64,000 bases of DNA from Tetradesmus obliquus (taxonomy: Eukaryota; Chlorophyta; Chlorophyceae; Sphaeropleales; Scenedesmaceae): the NCBI GenBank assembly GCA_030272155.1, contig CP126195.1, forward strand, positions 1,905,001-1,969,000. Reading direction: 5' to 3'. This document shows positions 1-17,550 of this stretch, one piece after another. A model generated the notes under the pieces. That model made no database searches and had not been told where the DNA came from. It saw nothing but the letters and a program-made list of their open reading frames with translations. The stretch's first letter is position 1. Every line of letters begins with the position of its first letter. The translations under genes and the position numbers were made by a program.

Positions 1-1596
1 GCCTGTGCCGCATGCCACTGACACGTCACCCTGCGGGCAGGTGCTGGCCGCAACCAGCAGGTCTGTCTCCGCTGCAGCAGCAGCAGCAGCAGCAGCAAAG
101 CAGTAAACTTGGATCAGTGCATCTCACACGTGGTACCATCCAACAGTGTAGTCACACACACTGGCGGGGTCTTGATGTAGTGCTGGTGGCTGCCACGAGG
201 CGCTGCATGCACACAGCAAACCTTAGCACATGATTGCAGACATTCCTCCTAACACGCAGTGAACCCTTTCACTTGAATGCAGAACACCCTCTTAACACGC
301 AGCAAAACCTTTCACATGATTGCAGACTACCCTCCTAAGACTTCCCACCTAGGAACTCGATGTAGTCGCCCACGCGCACTGGCGAGGGTTTTGTAAAGTA
401 CTGATTGGTGTCTCTTGTGAAGCCTGTGCACATGAATGCGTTGAGCACGTCGTGCACATCCTCCTCAGCCAGGCCAAAAGGAGCCACAGCCCGCGTCAGG
501 TTGGAGTGGCTGCAATTGCACAGCAAAGCACCATTAGGTAAGCATGACAGATGTTACAGGCTGTGCATCTTGCACATCCTCCTCAGCCAGCCCGAAGGGA
601 GCCACAGCCCTTGTCAGGTTGGAGTGGCTGCAAGGGATCAATGCATAAGCATAACAGGAGTCACGGCATCGTCGGCAGACAAAGCAAGACTCAAGCGGCA
701 GGCATCATCAGAGAAGCAGGAAACAGGGGCTACATGCTGCAGAATCCAGCACCAGCTGAGGATGGGGTCAGTCACAGTGATGTATTATGGTGTGAACGCA
801 GCATCGTGCACATCTTTCTCGGCCAGCCCACAGGGTGCCACAGCCCGTGTCATGTTGGAGTGGCTGCCATTGACAACCAGACACCCATAGATAAGCATGG
901 CAAATGTTCCAGGCTGTGGGTATATCATTCTTCCTCAGCCAGCCCAAAAGGCGCCACAGCCCGTGTCATTTTGGAGTGGCCGGGAGGCATCATTTGCATT
1001 GGATAAGCATGACAAGAGGTAAATGCTGTTGATCTGGTTTTAACTCAAGATGGGGCGAGCCACAAAAGATGGAACGCAGTGTATGTTGCTGAGGATGCTT
1101 TGTCTGTGACAGAAGGCAGTTGCTGTTGACAAGCAGGGGTGCTGCGGTTGTGAGCAAGCAGCTGCCGCAGTGCAGGCATGCTCACACAGCACACGTTCAT
1201 GCTGGCTGCAAGAAGAGCAGCTGACAGCAACCAGCTGCAGCAGGCATGCTCACCAGCACACATTCATGTCCTGGCCAGTCAGCAGCCAGTTGGTGTAGGG
1301 GTCACACCTGCAGGAAGCAGCCACATATTGCTGTGTGTGTTTTGAGGCGCTGCCGGTGCTGCGTCCATATATAAAATCATGGCAGTGCGCAGCTGTTGCA
1401 GCAGCAATTGCTGCAGACCCCATCAGCGTGAAGCAGTGGCAGCTGCAGCACATGGAACAAATATGGTGGAACTGCGGCTGCCACAGCTGCTGCTGCTGCT
1501 GCTTGCTGCCATGTCATGCTGTGTGCTGGCATGCTGTGCTAGTCCTGCCTTCTCAGTCGACAGCACTCTCGCACCTGCTGCCGATGACGTGGTGCA

Positions 1597-1634
<38 letters not shown>

Positions 1635-3576
1635 ACTATGGCACATCTTCGCGCCCTCGCACCTGCTGCCGATGACGTCGTGCACGCTGGCGCCGTCCCT
1701 GTCAATGCCATACTGGATGCTCTCGTACGTGATGGTGGCCAGCGGCCGCATGTAGGGGAAGCACGACCACAGCCTGCACAGCAGCAATGCACACATGGCG
1801 TGCACGTAGTCATCAACAGACCGCGTTGCTAGACTGCTTACAAGCACTTTATTGTATTGTGATGGCTGGCCTGTGGTCGCATGTAGGGGAAGCATGACCA
1901 CAGCCTGCGTTAAGCCACAGGAACACGTACTTTGTTTGATGCAAAGCAAAAACCAGGTGCACATATGCCACAGCACAAAGTATTGGCATTGCTGGTGGGA
2001 ACACACACGCTTCGCTGCTCAGCAAGGCTTGCTGGTGGGCTGCAGCAACTGGCAGCTTCTGTGAAGAGCTGCGCGCTGCAGCTGCATATTGAAACGCTGC
2101 GCTGCTGCCATGTCGTGCATGCCCTTACCTGTCGTGTGCCATGATGCGCTGTGCGTGCAGCTGGCGCGTGCCTTCATAGCGTGCAGCCGGCGTGTCTACC
2201 AGTTACAGTGTCTCTCACCTGTCGTATGCCTTAAGGTGTGATGCATGCAGCTGGCGCGTCTTTGATGCGTAGAAGCGCTCCTTGGGGTTGTGCAAGCTCC
2301 AGAAGTTCACGTCAGCCACCTGGGGCCCCTCGGTGCAGCAGATGCGGAACAGCTGCCCTGCCTTCACCTCCCAAGCCAGGCCATCCCTGCAGCAGCGCAG
2401 CAACCATATATGACATTTCAAGGTAAAAGGATGGGTTACCAATGGGTTGTTACTGCAGGCACTAAAGAGCGTCAGCCACCTGGGGCCCTTTTGTGCAGGT
2501 GATGCGGAACAGCTGGCCCGCCTTCACCTCCCAGGCCCTGCCATCCCTGCAGCAGCACAGAGCAAGCAGTTATGAAGTTTCAAGGTAAAAAGGATGGGTT
2601 GCCAATGGGTTGTTATTGCAGGCAGCACAAAGCGTCAGCCACCTGACGGCCCTCACTGCAGCAGATGCGGAACAGCTGGCCTGCTTTGACTTCCCAGGCC
2701 TTACCGTCCCTGCAATGCAGCAGTACATTGCAGCAGTACAGCGCAAGCAGATATTAAAAAGGTAAGGTATGAGGCATGTTCCACCAATGGTGTTTTACCG
2801 AAGGCACTAAAGAGTGTCAGCCACCTGGGGCCCTTTTGTGCAGGTGATGCGGAACAGCTGCCCTGCCTGCACCTCCCAGGCCCTGCCGTCCCTGCAGCAG
2901 TACAGCGCAAGCAGAGGAGATTTGGCGGGAGGCACGTGAAGGGCAGCATGTGATCGAAGCAGGTGACGCGGAACGGCTGCCCTGCCTGCACCTCCCAGGC
3001 CATGCCGTCTCTGCAGTGCAGCATGACCAGCAGACACAACTGACTTGCAAAAAAGTAGATGCCCGGCATGAATATGGTGCATCCGCATTTGTTTGATCAT
3101 ATTAATGGTTTTAAGTCCAAAGAAGGGGGAGTGCGCTGCTGCAGCCAGTTGTGAGTGCTGCCCAAGTCACTTGACAAGACAGCTGCCGTATGCTTTCGTC
3201 ACACACACCTGTCGCTGCTGACACATCGGCTATGTCAATAGTTGAAGCAGAACCAACAGAATGCTACAAACCAAGTGTGCAGCAGCTACAACTGCTGCAG
3301 CTGCGCAGTGTTATCACCTGGGTGGTATAGTCAGCTCTGACACGAGCTCATGCTTGTTCTGTGCCAGCCTATCCAACCGCACATTACAAGACCAGGTGCT
3401 GCATCTGCTACAGCTGCTGCAGCTGCACCCTTTTGTCACCTGGGTGGTATGGTCAGCTCTGACACCAGCTCATGCTTGTGCTGCGCCAGCCGGTCCAACT
3501 GCTCCTTGTCAACAGGAGGCAAGTTGTCCACATTGTAGCAAACGATGGGCTTGTGGTATTCGTGGACACGCGGCAT
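1..3576 (-). CDS. DUF1989 (urea carboxylase-associated) family protein, C-terminus cut by window edge
   Basis: Exons in sense order are 3440-3576, 2219-2386, 1663-1773, 1254-1307, 349-509 and 1-71 (open at the edge). All junctions keep frame with GT-AG introns. The start ATG is complement 3574-3576. The product begins MPRVHEYHKPIV and then follows the DUF1989 signature in order: AWEVKAGQLFRI, GPQVADVNFWSLHNPKERFY, SKTRQLH, LWSCFPYMRPLATIT, HDVIGSRCDPYTN, CHSNLTRAVAPFGL, EEDVHDVLNAFMCTGFT, SPVRVGDYIEF and ETDLLVAASTCPQGD. The family is associated with urea carboxylase/allophanate metabolism in bacteria and fungi, and its catalytic role is not settled. A cytosolic role in urea or amide nitrogen use is inferred only from the family name. 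Nearly every exon has truncated echo copies in adjacent introns. The gene is divergent from the peroxiredoxin gene. Confidence 0.85.
571..980 (-). repeat. Three head-echoes of DUF1989 exon 5
   Basis: Copies at about 571-630, 803-867 and 931-980 repeat the first ~55 bp of the real exon (349-509), the part encoding CHSNLTRAVAPFGLAEEDVH. All lie upstream of it in sense. They break off before the exon end and would not give a full exon. Confidence 0.8.
1170..2200 (-). repeat. Scattered boundary echoes of DUF1989 exons 2, 3 and 4
   Basis: Fragments seen: about 1170-1205 (like the end of exon 4), 1560-1600 (end of exon 3, the HDVIGSR region, merging into a CTG tract), 1860-1905 (start of exon 3, LWSCFPYMR) and 2124-2200 (end of exon 2, RQLHA...DR with a GT donor, twice). 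End-copies lie downstream of the parent exon and start-copies upstream. Confidence 0.65.
2462..3020 (-). repeat. Four head-echoes of DUF1989 exon 2
   Basis: Copies near 2462-2550, 2622-2712, 2813-2897 and 2943-3020 each start after CTGCAG and read DG(R/K/M)AWEV(K/Q)AGQ(L/P)FR, then diverge soon after GPQVAD or earlier. Only the copy at 2219-2386 continues into FWSLHNPKERFYASK and reaches a donor that keeps frame with exon 3. Confidence 0.8.
3318..3383 (-). repeat. Tail-echo of DUF1989 exon 1
   Basis: Repeats the last ~60 bp of exon 1 (HKHELVSELTIPPR region), including the GT donor, just downstream of the parent exon. Confidence 0.7.
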
Positions 3577-3653
3577 ATTTGCAGGCTGTCTGTTGATATG
3601 TATGTTTCCTAGGCCTAGGATGCCTGTCCACTAACAACAACAGAGCAGCGGGG

Positions 3654-3699
<46 letters not shown>

Positions 3700-4320
3700 C
3701 TGCACCTGCTGCCTGTCAGGATCGTCCTGCAGCGGTGATGTACTGCTAGCTGTCCATAATAGTTTGCTAACAATCACAAAAGACGGTAGTGTGTCAAATT
3801 GCGGTTGCGGTTCGCAGTCACAGGTGGGGCCGTACAAGACAAGGCTCTTTGCACACAGAGCGTGCCCTGCCAGCAATCAACCGTTGTGAAGCGCTGAAAC
3901 AGCGAGAGCATCGAGTTGAAAAATGTGAAATGACAACGAGGTGTAATGAATTACCTTTCCTGGCTCCATCGACCACACAATTGAGCTGTGTTATGACGTA
4001 ACGCACAAAAGGGTCACTCCGCCCGGTGCAAGAGGCCAATGATGCACTTAGACACCTTAAGGGGGTTTGATTCGGCATTTAACGAGCTACACGAACTGCA
4101 ACATCGGCCCTGTGTGCTGCATCGCTCGTTGAAGCTCCACTAGGGTTTGCCGAGCAAACTTGGCTGGTCCTTTCCCATCGTGCTCGTCCCCAAGGGCTTC
4201 CCACAGGCACGTCTCAACATCCGATGTATTGCGCCTATCAAACCAGGTGGCATCAATCGATGCTTGCTCGCACACCCTCCAACGGTTTCCTCTTTCTCCC
4301 TCTCGCGCTGCAGGAGCACC
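3577..4320. promoter_or_regulatory. Divergent intergenic region between DUF1989 and peroxiredoxin genes
   Basis: This 744-bp stretch separates two head-to-head starts, so it should hold both promoters and 5' UTRs. It includes a (GCT)14 tract at 3655-3696. No TATA box or other motif is clear enough to call. Confidence 0.5.
3655..3696. repeat. (GCT)14 microsatellite
   Basis: Uninterrupted GCT triplets upstream of the DUF1989 start. Unlike most tracts here it is not next to a recognised acceptor. Confidence 0.95.
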
Positions 4321-6172
4321 ATGGCTTGTGGTGGATGCGCTGCTGCCGTTCCTAGTGGCACGGAGGAGTACGCAAAGCTGTATCCCGAGAAATCCAGCGA
4401 CAATGTGCTGCGCCTCGGCAATGTGGTGCCAGGCGAGTGGCAATGGCACACGCGGGCAGCACCAGCAGCATCACATGCACCCATGTGACTGAGCCACGTG
4501 CTGTACAGCAGATGATCAATGCGCGCCAGAATTGCAATCTGATCAAACTGAGCGTGCTGACATCGATGTGCAGCTGCCAGCAGTAGCCAGCAGATGCTGC
4601 TGTACATCACTAGCTACAAGGCAACTGTGCTTCAAGCACTGCTGGAGTCCAGCAGCGCCCAGTCCAACAACTGAGCCCAATGTGCACGATGCAGCATCCA
4701 TTCGCAGCTGCTGTACAGCGTTACATGCCCTGCCTGTTCTGCTTGGAGAGGCTTGTAATGACTAGTTTGCAAGATGCACAAGCTCTGCTGCAGTGCAGCC
4801 TGCTGGGGCACAGTCGCCTGCTCATGCAACTGAAGCGTGCTGCTGCTGCTGCTGCTGCTGCTGCCGCTGCAGACTTCACTGCTGACACCACCATGGGTCC
4901 CATCAAGTGGCATGAGTGGATTGATGGCTGCTGGGCCATCCTGTTCTCACACCCAGCAGACTTCACACCAGTCTGCACCACTGGTGAGAGCAGCAGCAGC
5001 AGCTGCAGCAGCACAAATCACCGCCAGCGACCCACCAAACGCACCGCGTTACATCATGCGCAGCACATCCAAGGCATGCGCACACTATTGTTATGCTTCT
5101 CAACCAAGAGGGAGTGCTGTTCAAGTTACACAGCCTCAGGCAGACGCTGTAACTGCACATTAACAAGCTGGCAATATGCAGCGTGGCTAGTAATTGTAGG
5201 GTGGTTTAAGCTGCTGCTGAAGCATGACGAACAACATGCTGCTGCTGCTGCTGTTGCGCAGAGATCGGGCGCATGAGCCTCAAGTACCAGTACCTGGCTG
5301 ACAAGGGCGTCAAGGTGGCGGCGCTCTCCTGCAATGAGCTGGGAGAGCACCAGGTGACCTGACCAGCGCAGCTGGATGAGAATAGTAGTAGAGATACGTA
5401 GAACACCAGCAGGCCTAGCTATTTGAGGAGAGTTTTATGGTGCTGGGCTTGCATGTTGCAACGGTTGAGCACAACATGACCAGTGACTATGCAAGTCACT
5501 CTGTATGCCTTGCATTTCCAGCCTGGTACGGTACCAATGCTGCTGCTGCTGCTGCTGGTGGTGGTTGTGGTGAATGACAGCCTGACAGTGTAGCGGCCGC
5601 CGACGCCCCATGTATTGACAGCAGCAATCCTTCACACTGCTGCTACTGCTGCTGCTGCTGCTGCTGCTGCAGGCGTGGCTTGATGACGTGGTGGCGCACT
5701 GTGAGAACAAAATTACGGTGGACTTCCCCATCATCGCAGGTGGGTTGTACAATGCACCATGCCAGAGCTGAGCTGCAAGTGGGTCGCTGAAACTGCCACT
5801 GCTGCCGCTGACGCTGCCACTGCTGCAGCGGCTGCTGTTGTTGCTGCAGACCCTGCCCGTGACACAACTGTTGCGTAAGGCATGACTGCCGCTGAGCTCA
5901 AGGCTGCTGAATGGCTGCTGCTGTTGCTGCTGCTCCTACACCAGACCCAACCTTCAAGAGCGCAGTGGCCTACGGCATGATTGACCCTGAGCTGAAAGAC
6001 GCGGAGGGGCTGCCGCTGACGCGCCGCTGTCGCTGCTGCTGCTACTGCTGCTGCTGCTGCTGCTGCCGCTGCACCAGACCCCACCCGCGAGATCGCAGTT
6101 GCCTATGGCATGATCGATCCCGAGCTTAAAGATGCGGAGGGGCTGCCGCTGACGTGCCGCCGCCGCTGCCGC

Positions 6173-6219
<47 letters not shown>

Positions 6220-6649
6220 CTGCTGCCGCTGCTGCTAAACAGACCCCACGCGTGAGATCGCAGTTGCATACGGCATGATTGATCCCGAGCTGAAGGACGC
6301 AGAGGGGCTGCCGTTGACATGCCGCTCCGTGTTCATTGTGGGGCCAGACAAGAAGCTGAAGCTCAGCCTCAAGTGAGGTTCGGGGTTAGGTGTTTTAGCC
6401 GGTGTTTGGGCGCTTGCGGGTTTGCATTGCAGGGTTGATGAACCCATCTCAACTCATGAGGCTGTTGCGTTGTGCTCATAGTGGGGCCCGACAAGAAGCT
6501 CAAGCTCAGCCTCAAGCGAGTAAGCGAAAGCACACACAAATGCTGCCACGTGGTGCTCTTGATTGCCCATTTCGTGTGCTGCTTCTGCAGCTGCTGCTAC
6601 CAAGCCAGTGTGGGCCACCACTTTGGCGATATCGTGCAACTGGTTGAAG

Positions 6650-6700
<51 letters not shown>

Positions 6701-7226
6701 CTACTGCTGCTGCCGCAGCTACCCGGCAAGTGTGGGCCGCAACATGGACGAGACTTTGCGTGTGATTGACGCACTGCTGCTGTCTGCTGCTGCTGCTGCC
6801 GCTGCTGCTACTGCTGCCTCAGCTACCCTGCCAGTGTGGGCCGCAACATGGACGAGATCGTGCGCGTGGTTGATGCGCTGCTGCTGTCTGCTGAGAAGAG
6901 CGTGGCCACGCCAGCCAACTGGCCCAACAACCACGCCGACCAGGTGCGAGCAAGTGTGGAGTTTGGAGCGCAACATGCAGCGTCACAGGGTTTGGAGTGT
7001 ACCATGGAGCGTCGCAGGGTTTAGAGCGCAACATGCAGCGTCACAGGGTTTGACGCGTTGCCACGCCAGCCAACTGGCCCAACAACCATGCTGATCAGGT
7101 GAGCGCAGTCACAGGGTTCAAGGTGTAGGGTTCAGTGCTGCAATATGCTGGCATGCACATCGTCAAGCTGCACTACGCAGCTATGAGTCATTACTTTGGG
7201 CCTGTTGAGCACTGCTGCCGCCGCCA

Positions 7227-7258
<32 letters not shown>

Positions 7259-7446
7259 GCATGAATGGCTGGGTGTTCCTGTTATCTACTGTCACCAAGG
7301 AGGACGAACCCTGCTGCTGTTGCGGTTGTTGCTGCTGCAGGGTATGAAGGGCTGGGTGTTCCTGCTGCCCACCGTGACCAAGGAGGACGCCACTGCCTAC
7401 TTCCCTGAGCACAAGACGTGCCAGGTGCCATCCGGCAAGGGTGAGC

Positions 7447-7484
<38 letters not shown>

Positions 7485-7760
7485 CTGGATGTAATTGCAA
7501 GGCATGCACGGTGTTGCTGTTCTCTACAGTCTGGCGTATCCTGTGTTGTATGCTCATTTGCCACCACTTGCCACTAGAAATGGCAACCCCTTCCACAAGT
7601 AATAGTGGTCGGCGACTGCCGTCAGCTTGGTCACCATGCGATGTAGCGGCAACAGATGCGCGGCTGCTGCTGCTGCTGCTGCTGCCGTGCAGAGTACCTG
7701 CGCCTGACCCCTGTGGAGTCTGCCGCGGTGGTGCCTGAAGCGTCCGCAGCTGCCGAGTGA
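4321..7760 (+). CDS. 1-Cys peroxiredoxin (PRDX6-like)
   Basis: Exons are 4321-4432, 4873-4983, 5262-5353, 5673-5739, 6243-6372, 6823-6943, 7341-7440 and 7693-7760, totalling 801 nt (266 aa) with all phases consistent. The enzyme reduces peroxides with a single catalytic cysteine. The peroxidatic motif [12 protein letters not shown] places it at about Cys72. The supporting Arg is about residue 131 in [64 protein letters not shown] and the C-terminal YLRLTPVE all match the 1-Cys class. It is longer than the usual ~220 aa because of an N-terminal extension of about 25 residues and a short Ala/Glu tail. No clear targeting peptide was identified. The first intron starts with GC instead of GT. Exons 5, 6 and 7 have decoy echo copies upstream. 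Confidence 0.93.
5945..6156 (+). repeat. Two truncated upstream copies of peroxiredoxin exon 5
   Basis: Copies starting at 5945 and 6078 follow a CAG acceptor and encode the [20 protein letters not shown] part. They then run into CTG/CCG repeats and lack the VGPDKKLKL half and the donor. The third copy (6243-6372) is the complete exon. Confidence 0.88.
6475..6785 (+). repeat. Echoes of peroxiredoxin exon 5 end and exon 6 start
   Basis: 6475-6521 repeats the exon 5 end ([12 protein letters not shown]). About 6597-6650 and 6717-6785 repeat the exon 6 start (Y(Q/P)ASVG...) and then dissolve into (CTG)n. The true exon 6 starts at 6823. Confidence 0.85.
7052..7311 (+). repeat. Echoes of peroxiredoxin exon 6 end and exon 7 start
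   Basis: 7052-7102 repeats the exon 6 end ([14 protein letters not shown]) with its own GT donor. 7250-7311 repeats the exon 7 start ([17 protein letters not shown]) after a CTG tract with an AG acceptor. Confidence 0.85.
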
Positions 7761-8167
7761 ACGTCGCGGCTACACACAGCGCAACACAAGCTGGCTGCTG
7801 GCGAAGCAGCACAACCTGCATTCTCAGAATGCAGGAGGCGCCTGCTGTATCAACAGTCATGACTGTCACTTTGAGTGTGGGAGGACAAATATGTGCCATT
7901 GTGTTGTACAACATCAGCACCTGCTGTGGCGTTGCGCTCCTGAGAATGCACCTTGACAGTTTCAGATGCGCTGCCCTAAGGGCTGCGTTGTGTATTTGAT
8001 TTCCAACCACATTCAAGAGCTGACCCGCATGGAGTGCTGCTTGATGTCACAAGGTGCAACGCATACGCCGAATTGAATGATTTAAGCCTAGCCTGCAGGG
8101 CGGCAGCTGCATTGGCTGGCCCCCTAGGCAGTTGTACACACTGTAAGTGCCCTCACAACAGCAACAG

Positions 8168-8371
8168 AATCGGTTACAAATGTGTATGCAGAGTGTAACA
8201 TAATCGGTTACAAATGTGTATGCAGAGTGTAACATAATCGGTTACAAATGTGTATGCAGAGTGTAACATAATCGGTTACAAATGTGTATGCAGAGTGTAA
8301 CATAATCGGTTACAAATGTGTATGCAGAGTGTAACATAATCGGTTACAAATGTGTATGCAGAGTGTAACAC
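8168..8371. repeat. Six-copy 34-bp tandem repeat with TGTAA on both strands
   Basis: Near-perfect 34-bp units in the convergent gap between the peroxiredoxin (+) and deacetylase (-) genes. Each unit holds GTTACA and, 15 bp later, TGTAAC, which are reverse complements. So every unit offers the algal poly(A) signal TGTAA to both strands and could form a small hairpin. A further TGTAA lies near 8142. A 3'-end-forming role is inferred from position and motif. Confidence 0.9.
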
Positions 8372-8960
8372 ATGATGTCCTCAAGCCGGCGTACGCCCCC
8401 TGCAGTGCACTCGACGTAGCATAGCACAGCATGCAATACAGTGTGTGCATCAACCCAGCCGTGGTGCTGATGTATATGGCACTGCCCTGCTTGCATGCCG
8501 ATGCATGCATCTGTTGTTAATAGCACAGCACGTAGCACAGTGTGCGCCTTCGATCCAGCCGTGGCTGATGTACACAGTGCCTGCACGGTGCAGGCGTCCT
8601 GCCTGCCTGCCAGTACGTACTGGCCAGTACGTACACATGTGTACTAGTACATGATATGCTGCTCATCATGGAGACCGTGGTGTTCAATACACAAACACCC
8701 TGACGGGCGCATCCTGTTGATATGCAGCCACCCCTACGCCAGGCAAACGGTCAAGTCAAGTCACTGTCATTCTGCAGCCACAGTCAGACCCACCAGTCCA
8801 GTCTGGGCATTGCAGCAGCATGGCCGCCTCCCCCAGACATGGGCAGTAGTCCAGCAGCATACATGTACAGCTTGGTTGTGCATACAAAAGCGTACACACC
8901 GGGTCAGGCGGTGCAGCAGCACGCCCAAGTATAGTACAACATGACATGCGCAAAAGGAGG
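8372..8960. other. Intergenic, no gene recognised
   Basis: Contains an imperfect ~100-bp duplication (about 8420-8500 and 8520-8590, sharing CCAGCCGTGG and TGATGTA) and a palindrome-rich stretch near 8606-8650 with CCAGTACGTACTGG and GTACACATGTGTAC. No coding exon or splice-consistent model was found. Confidence 0.6.
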
Positions 8961-9974
8961 CTCAGTCGCCCCAGTGGTCCCCGTCATTTGAGTAGCACTC
9001 GGCTGGCTTGATGATGCCAGCTCAAGCTGCTGCAAGCGTAGCAGTACCACAAGGCAGGATGCTTTGTGCAGCGCTGCTCAGTCGACCCAGTGGTCCCTGT
9101 CATTTGCGTAGAACTCAGCCGGCTTGATGATGCCGTGCTCGTGCGCAAACTTGCCGATGCGCTCCATGAAGGCACCCGCAGCACCAGCCTCGCCAGCCTG
9201 GCCCGTCACATCAGGCAGCTCGTAGTCAGGCAGCTGCTGCACTGCCACCAAGCGGTGCTGCTGCCACAGCCGCCGAGTGCTGCTGCTGCTGCCGCTGCAG
9301 TTTCAAAGCTTCACCGCTGCTGCTGCAGAGTCAAAGGATCAGTCTCCCCAATGATCCCTGTCGTTTGCATAGAACTCGGCCGGCTTGATGATGCCGTGCT
9401 CGTGCGCAAACTTGCCAATTCTTTCCATGAAAGCTTCCGCAACACCAGCCTCGCCAGCCTGGCCCGTGACATCAGGCAACTCATAGTCTGGCAGCTGCTG
9501 CACTGCCATCGGATGCTGCTGCCACAGCCGCCTAGTGCTGCTGCTGCTGCTGCCGCCGCTGCTGCTGCAGTTGTGTGGATCAGTCGCCCCAATGATCCCT
9601 GTCATTCGCGTAGAACTCGGCCGGCTTGATGATGCCGTGCTCGTGCGCAAACTTGCCGATGCGCTCCATGAAGGCACCTGCAGCACCTGCCTCGCCAGCC
9701 TGGCCCGTGACATCAGGCAACTCGTAGTCGAGGCAGCTGCTGCACTGCCACTCACAGTGCTGCTGCCACAGCCGCTGAGTGTTGCTGCTGCTGCCGCTGC
9801 CGCTGCTGCGGCAGTTTCATGGATCAGTCTCCCAAGTGGTCCCGGTCGTTCGCATAAAACTCGGCCGGCTTGATGATGCCATCCGTGTGCAAACTTGCCG
9901 ATCCTCTCCATGAAGGCACCCGCAGCACCAGCCTCGCCAGCCTGGCCACTCACATCAGGCAGCTCATAGTCGAG
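8961..9974 (-). repeat. Five extra downstream copies of the deacetylase terminal exon
   Basis: Blocks at about 8961-9023 (partial), 9078-9241, 9337-9503, 9579-9738 and 9824-9974 repeat the 3' part of exon 10. They encode variants of LPDYELPDVTGQAGEAGAAG, MERIGKFAHEHGIIKPAEF and YANDRDHWGD plus stop, and are separated by (CTG)n-rich spacers. The first in-frame stop from the main transcript is at 10067, so these lie in the 3' UTR or serve as alternative terminal exons. Confidence 0.9.
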
Positions 9975-10066
9975 GCAGCTGCTGCACTGCCACTGAGCGC
10001 TGCTGCCACAGCCGCCGAGTACTGCTGCTGCTGCCGCTGCTGCTGCCGCTGCTGCAGTTGTATGGA

Positions 10067-16119
<6,053 letters not shown>

Positions 16120-16581
16120 GGTGCTGCTTCTGGTCCCAGCAGCAGCAGCAGCAGCACTGAGCAGCAGCTGCTGCCCCTACCCAGTTGCCTCTACACAGCT
16201 ACTGTCTGCCTGGTTGCCGGCTTCCCAAACGTATAGGCAGCATACCTACATCATGTGTAGGCAGCCTCACGCATTTCTAGGCACATAAATCAGGCAACAA
16301 TGGTGACACCAGCACTGGCAGTAATAGATGGCAGCGTCGCAACACGCAGAAGCTCTGTAACACGTTGTTTAAGAAACTGATGAACTGAACTGAGGCGAAG
16401 ATAGCGACACAAACGAAGCAGATGTCAAGCAGTGACTTTCGAGTGCCGAGTGTGTCAAGACTTCTGCTGTGCCACAGGAGAGGTACACCCAATTAAATGC
16501 AAGTTCTCAACACATGAGATGGGCGCATCAGCCCGACAGCTGGAGACTTCCTGTGTCGTTGCTGACAATGTTACTGACAGC
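16120..16581. promoter_or_regulatory. Divergent region between deacetylase and snoRNA host locus
   Basis: The deacetylase start (-) and the snoRNA locus (+) point away from each other, so promoters for both are expected here. No TATA box, snoRNA-type promoter element or coding exon is clear enough to call. Confidence 0.4.
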
Positions 16582-17053
16582 GCGAGGTAACACGCCCTGC
16601 GGCGGGCTCGCAGGCCTACAAGACGCCTGATCACCTCTCAACCCTCATCTCTTCGCTCTTCTTCAATTGTTTATTTGCTACGTGGCCCTCTTCTGCAGAC
16701 CCTGCCGACAGACCAGCAAGCAGTAGCAGCAGATGCCCTGAAGCCGTTTCTTCTGGCAGGCCACCCCACCCTGGCGGTGCGCCTCGCCCTTTCCTTACCC
16801 TGATGATATTTCAAGCCTTCATCTTCGTATGCGTGCCATCCTGGCCGCAGTCAACGTCCTGCAAAGGTGAGCAGAACAGCAGCAGCTGTGTTGGCCCTTC
16901 TGGAATGTTCTGCACCAGGCTTGGGACTTGATGAGTTTCGTTTGCCGCCCCAGTCCTATTTGGCCCACAGCCAGGGACAAACAATGAGGATTGGCTTACC
17001 CTAGTCTGATCCCAGAGCTGGTGTGCAGTGTCGGGATTTGGCTTTTGTGGGCT

Positions 17054-17146
17054 GCTGTCCTTGATGACATCACTTTTTCCCAGCTCACTCCGAGCTTTTG
17101 CGTTGAGGAAAAACAAGTTTCATTCACGTTCATTGTCTGAGACAGC
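17054..17146 (+). ncRNA. Box C/D snoRNA candidate, target unknown
   Basis: C box TTGATGA, D box CTGA at 17137-17140, and a perfect terminal stem GCTGTC/GACAGC. The sequence upstream of D (ending TTCATTGT) was not matched to an rRNA site from memory. Confidence 0.7.
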
Positions 17147-17391
17147 CCCAGGCCGATTTCGTGTGTGTACCCGCCGCCGCATGGTGGGCTGGGCTCGTGC
17201 GTGTTGCTCGTGCCTGCTCGTTGTGTATTATTCGATGAAGGGAATGACGAGAATTTTCCCCGTATGATCGACGCTGATTCGAAGCTTCTGTTGTTGCAGT
17301 TCAACAGCTGCAACCAAGCCAGACAACCTGACCCTTCCCTTTAGCAGCAGCGTGCTGGTGTTTTTTTGCTGTGTATGTGTGCCCTGGAGCA

Positions 17392-17475
17392 GGGGAGATA
17401 CGATGATCCAACCCCTTTTGGTCCGTGTTTCGTATCCAGGCCTACTGGTGACGAGAAACAGGTCTCTGATCTCTC
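17392..17475 (+). ncRNA. U18: U18-type box C/D snoRNA
   Basis: The stretch TTGGTCCGTGTTTC (17418-17431) equals the U18 guide. It is complementary to the conserved 25S/28S sequence GAAACACGGACCAA, where U18 directs adjacent 2'-O-methylations in yeast. The C box is weak (ACGATGA), the D box CTGA lies near 17466, and GGAGAT/ATCTCT can close the ends. The internal D' box is poorly conserved. Confidence 0.78.
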
Positions 17476-17550
17476 TGGTGCCCCAGTGGCAGTGCTGCTG
17501 TTGTTGTGTGTCCTGTTCGATAGATGGTTGGTGGCCAGCAGGCGTGTTTC

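Noticed and set aside
12-1006. Plus-strand frames over the left edge
   Set aside because: Shadows of the minus-strand DUF1989 exons and their echoes.
8168-8371. CRISPR-like array
   Set aside because: The units are contiguous tandem repeats without unique spacers, in eukaryotic DNA.
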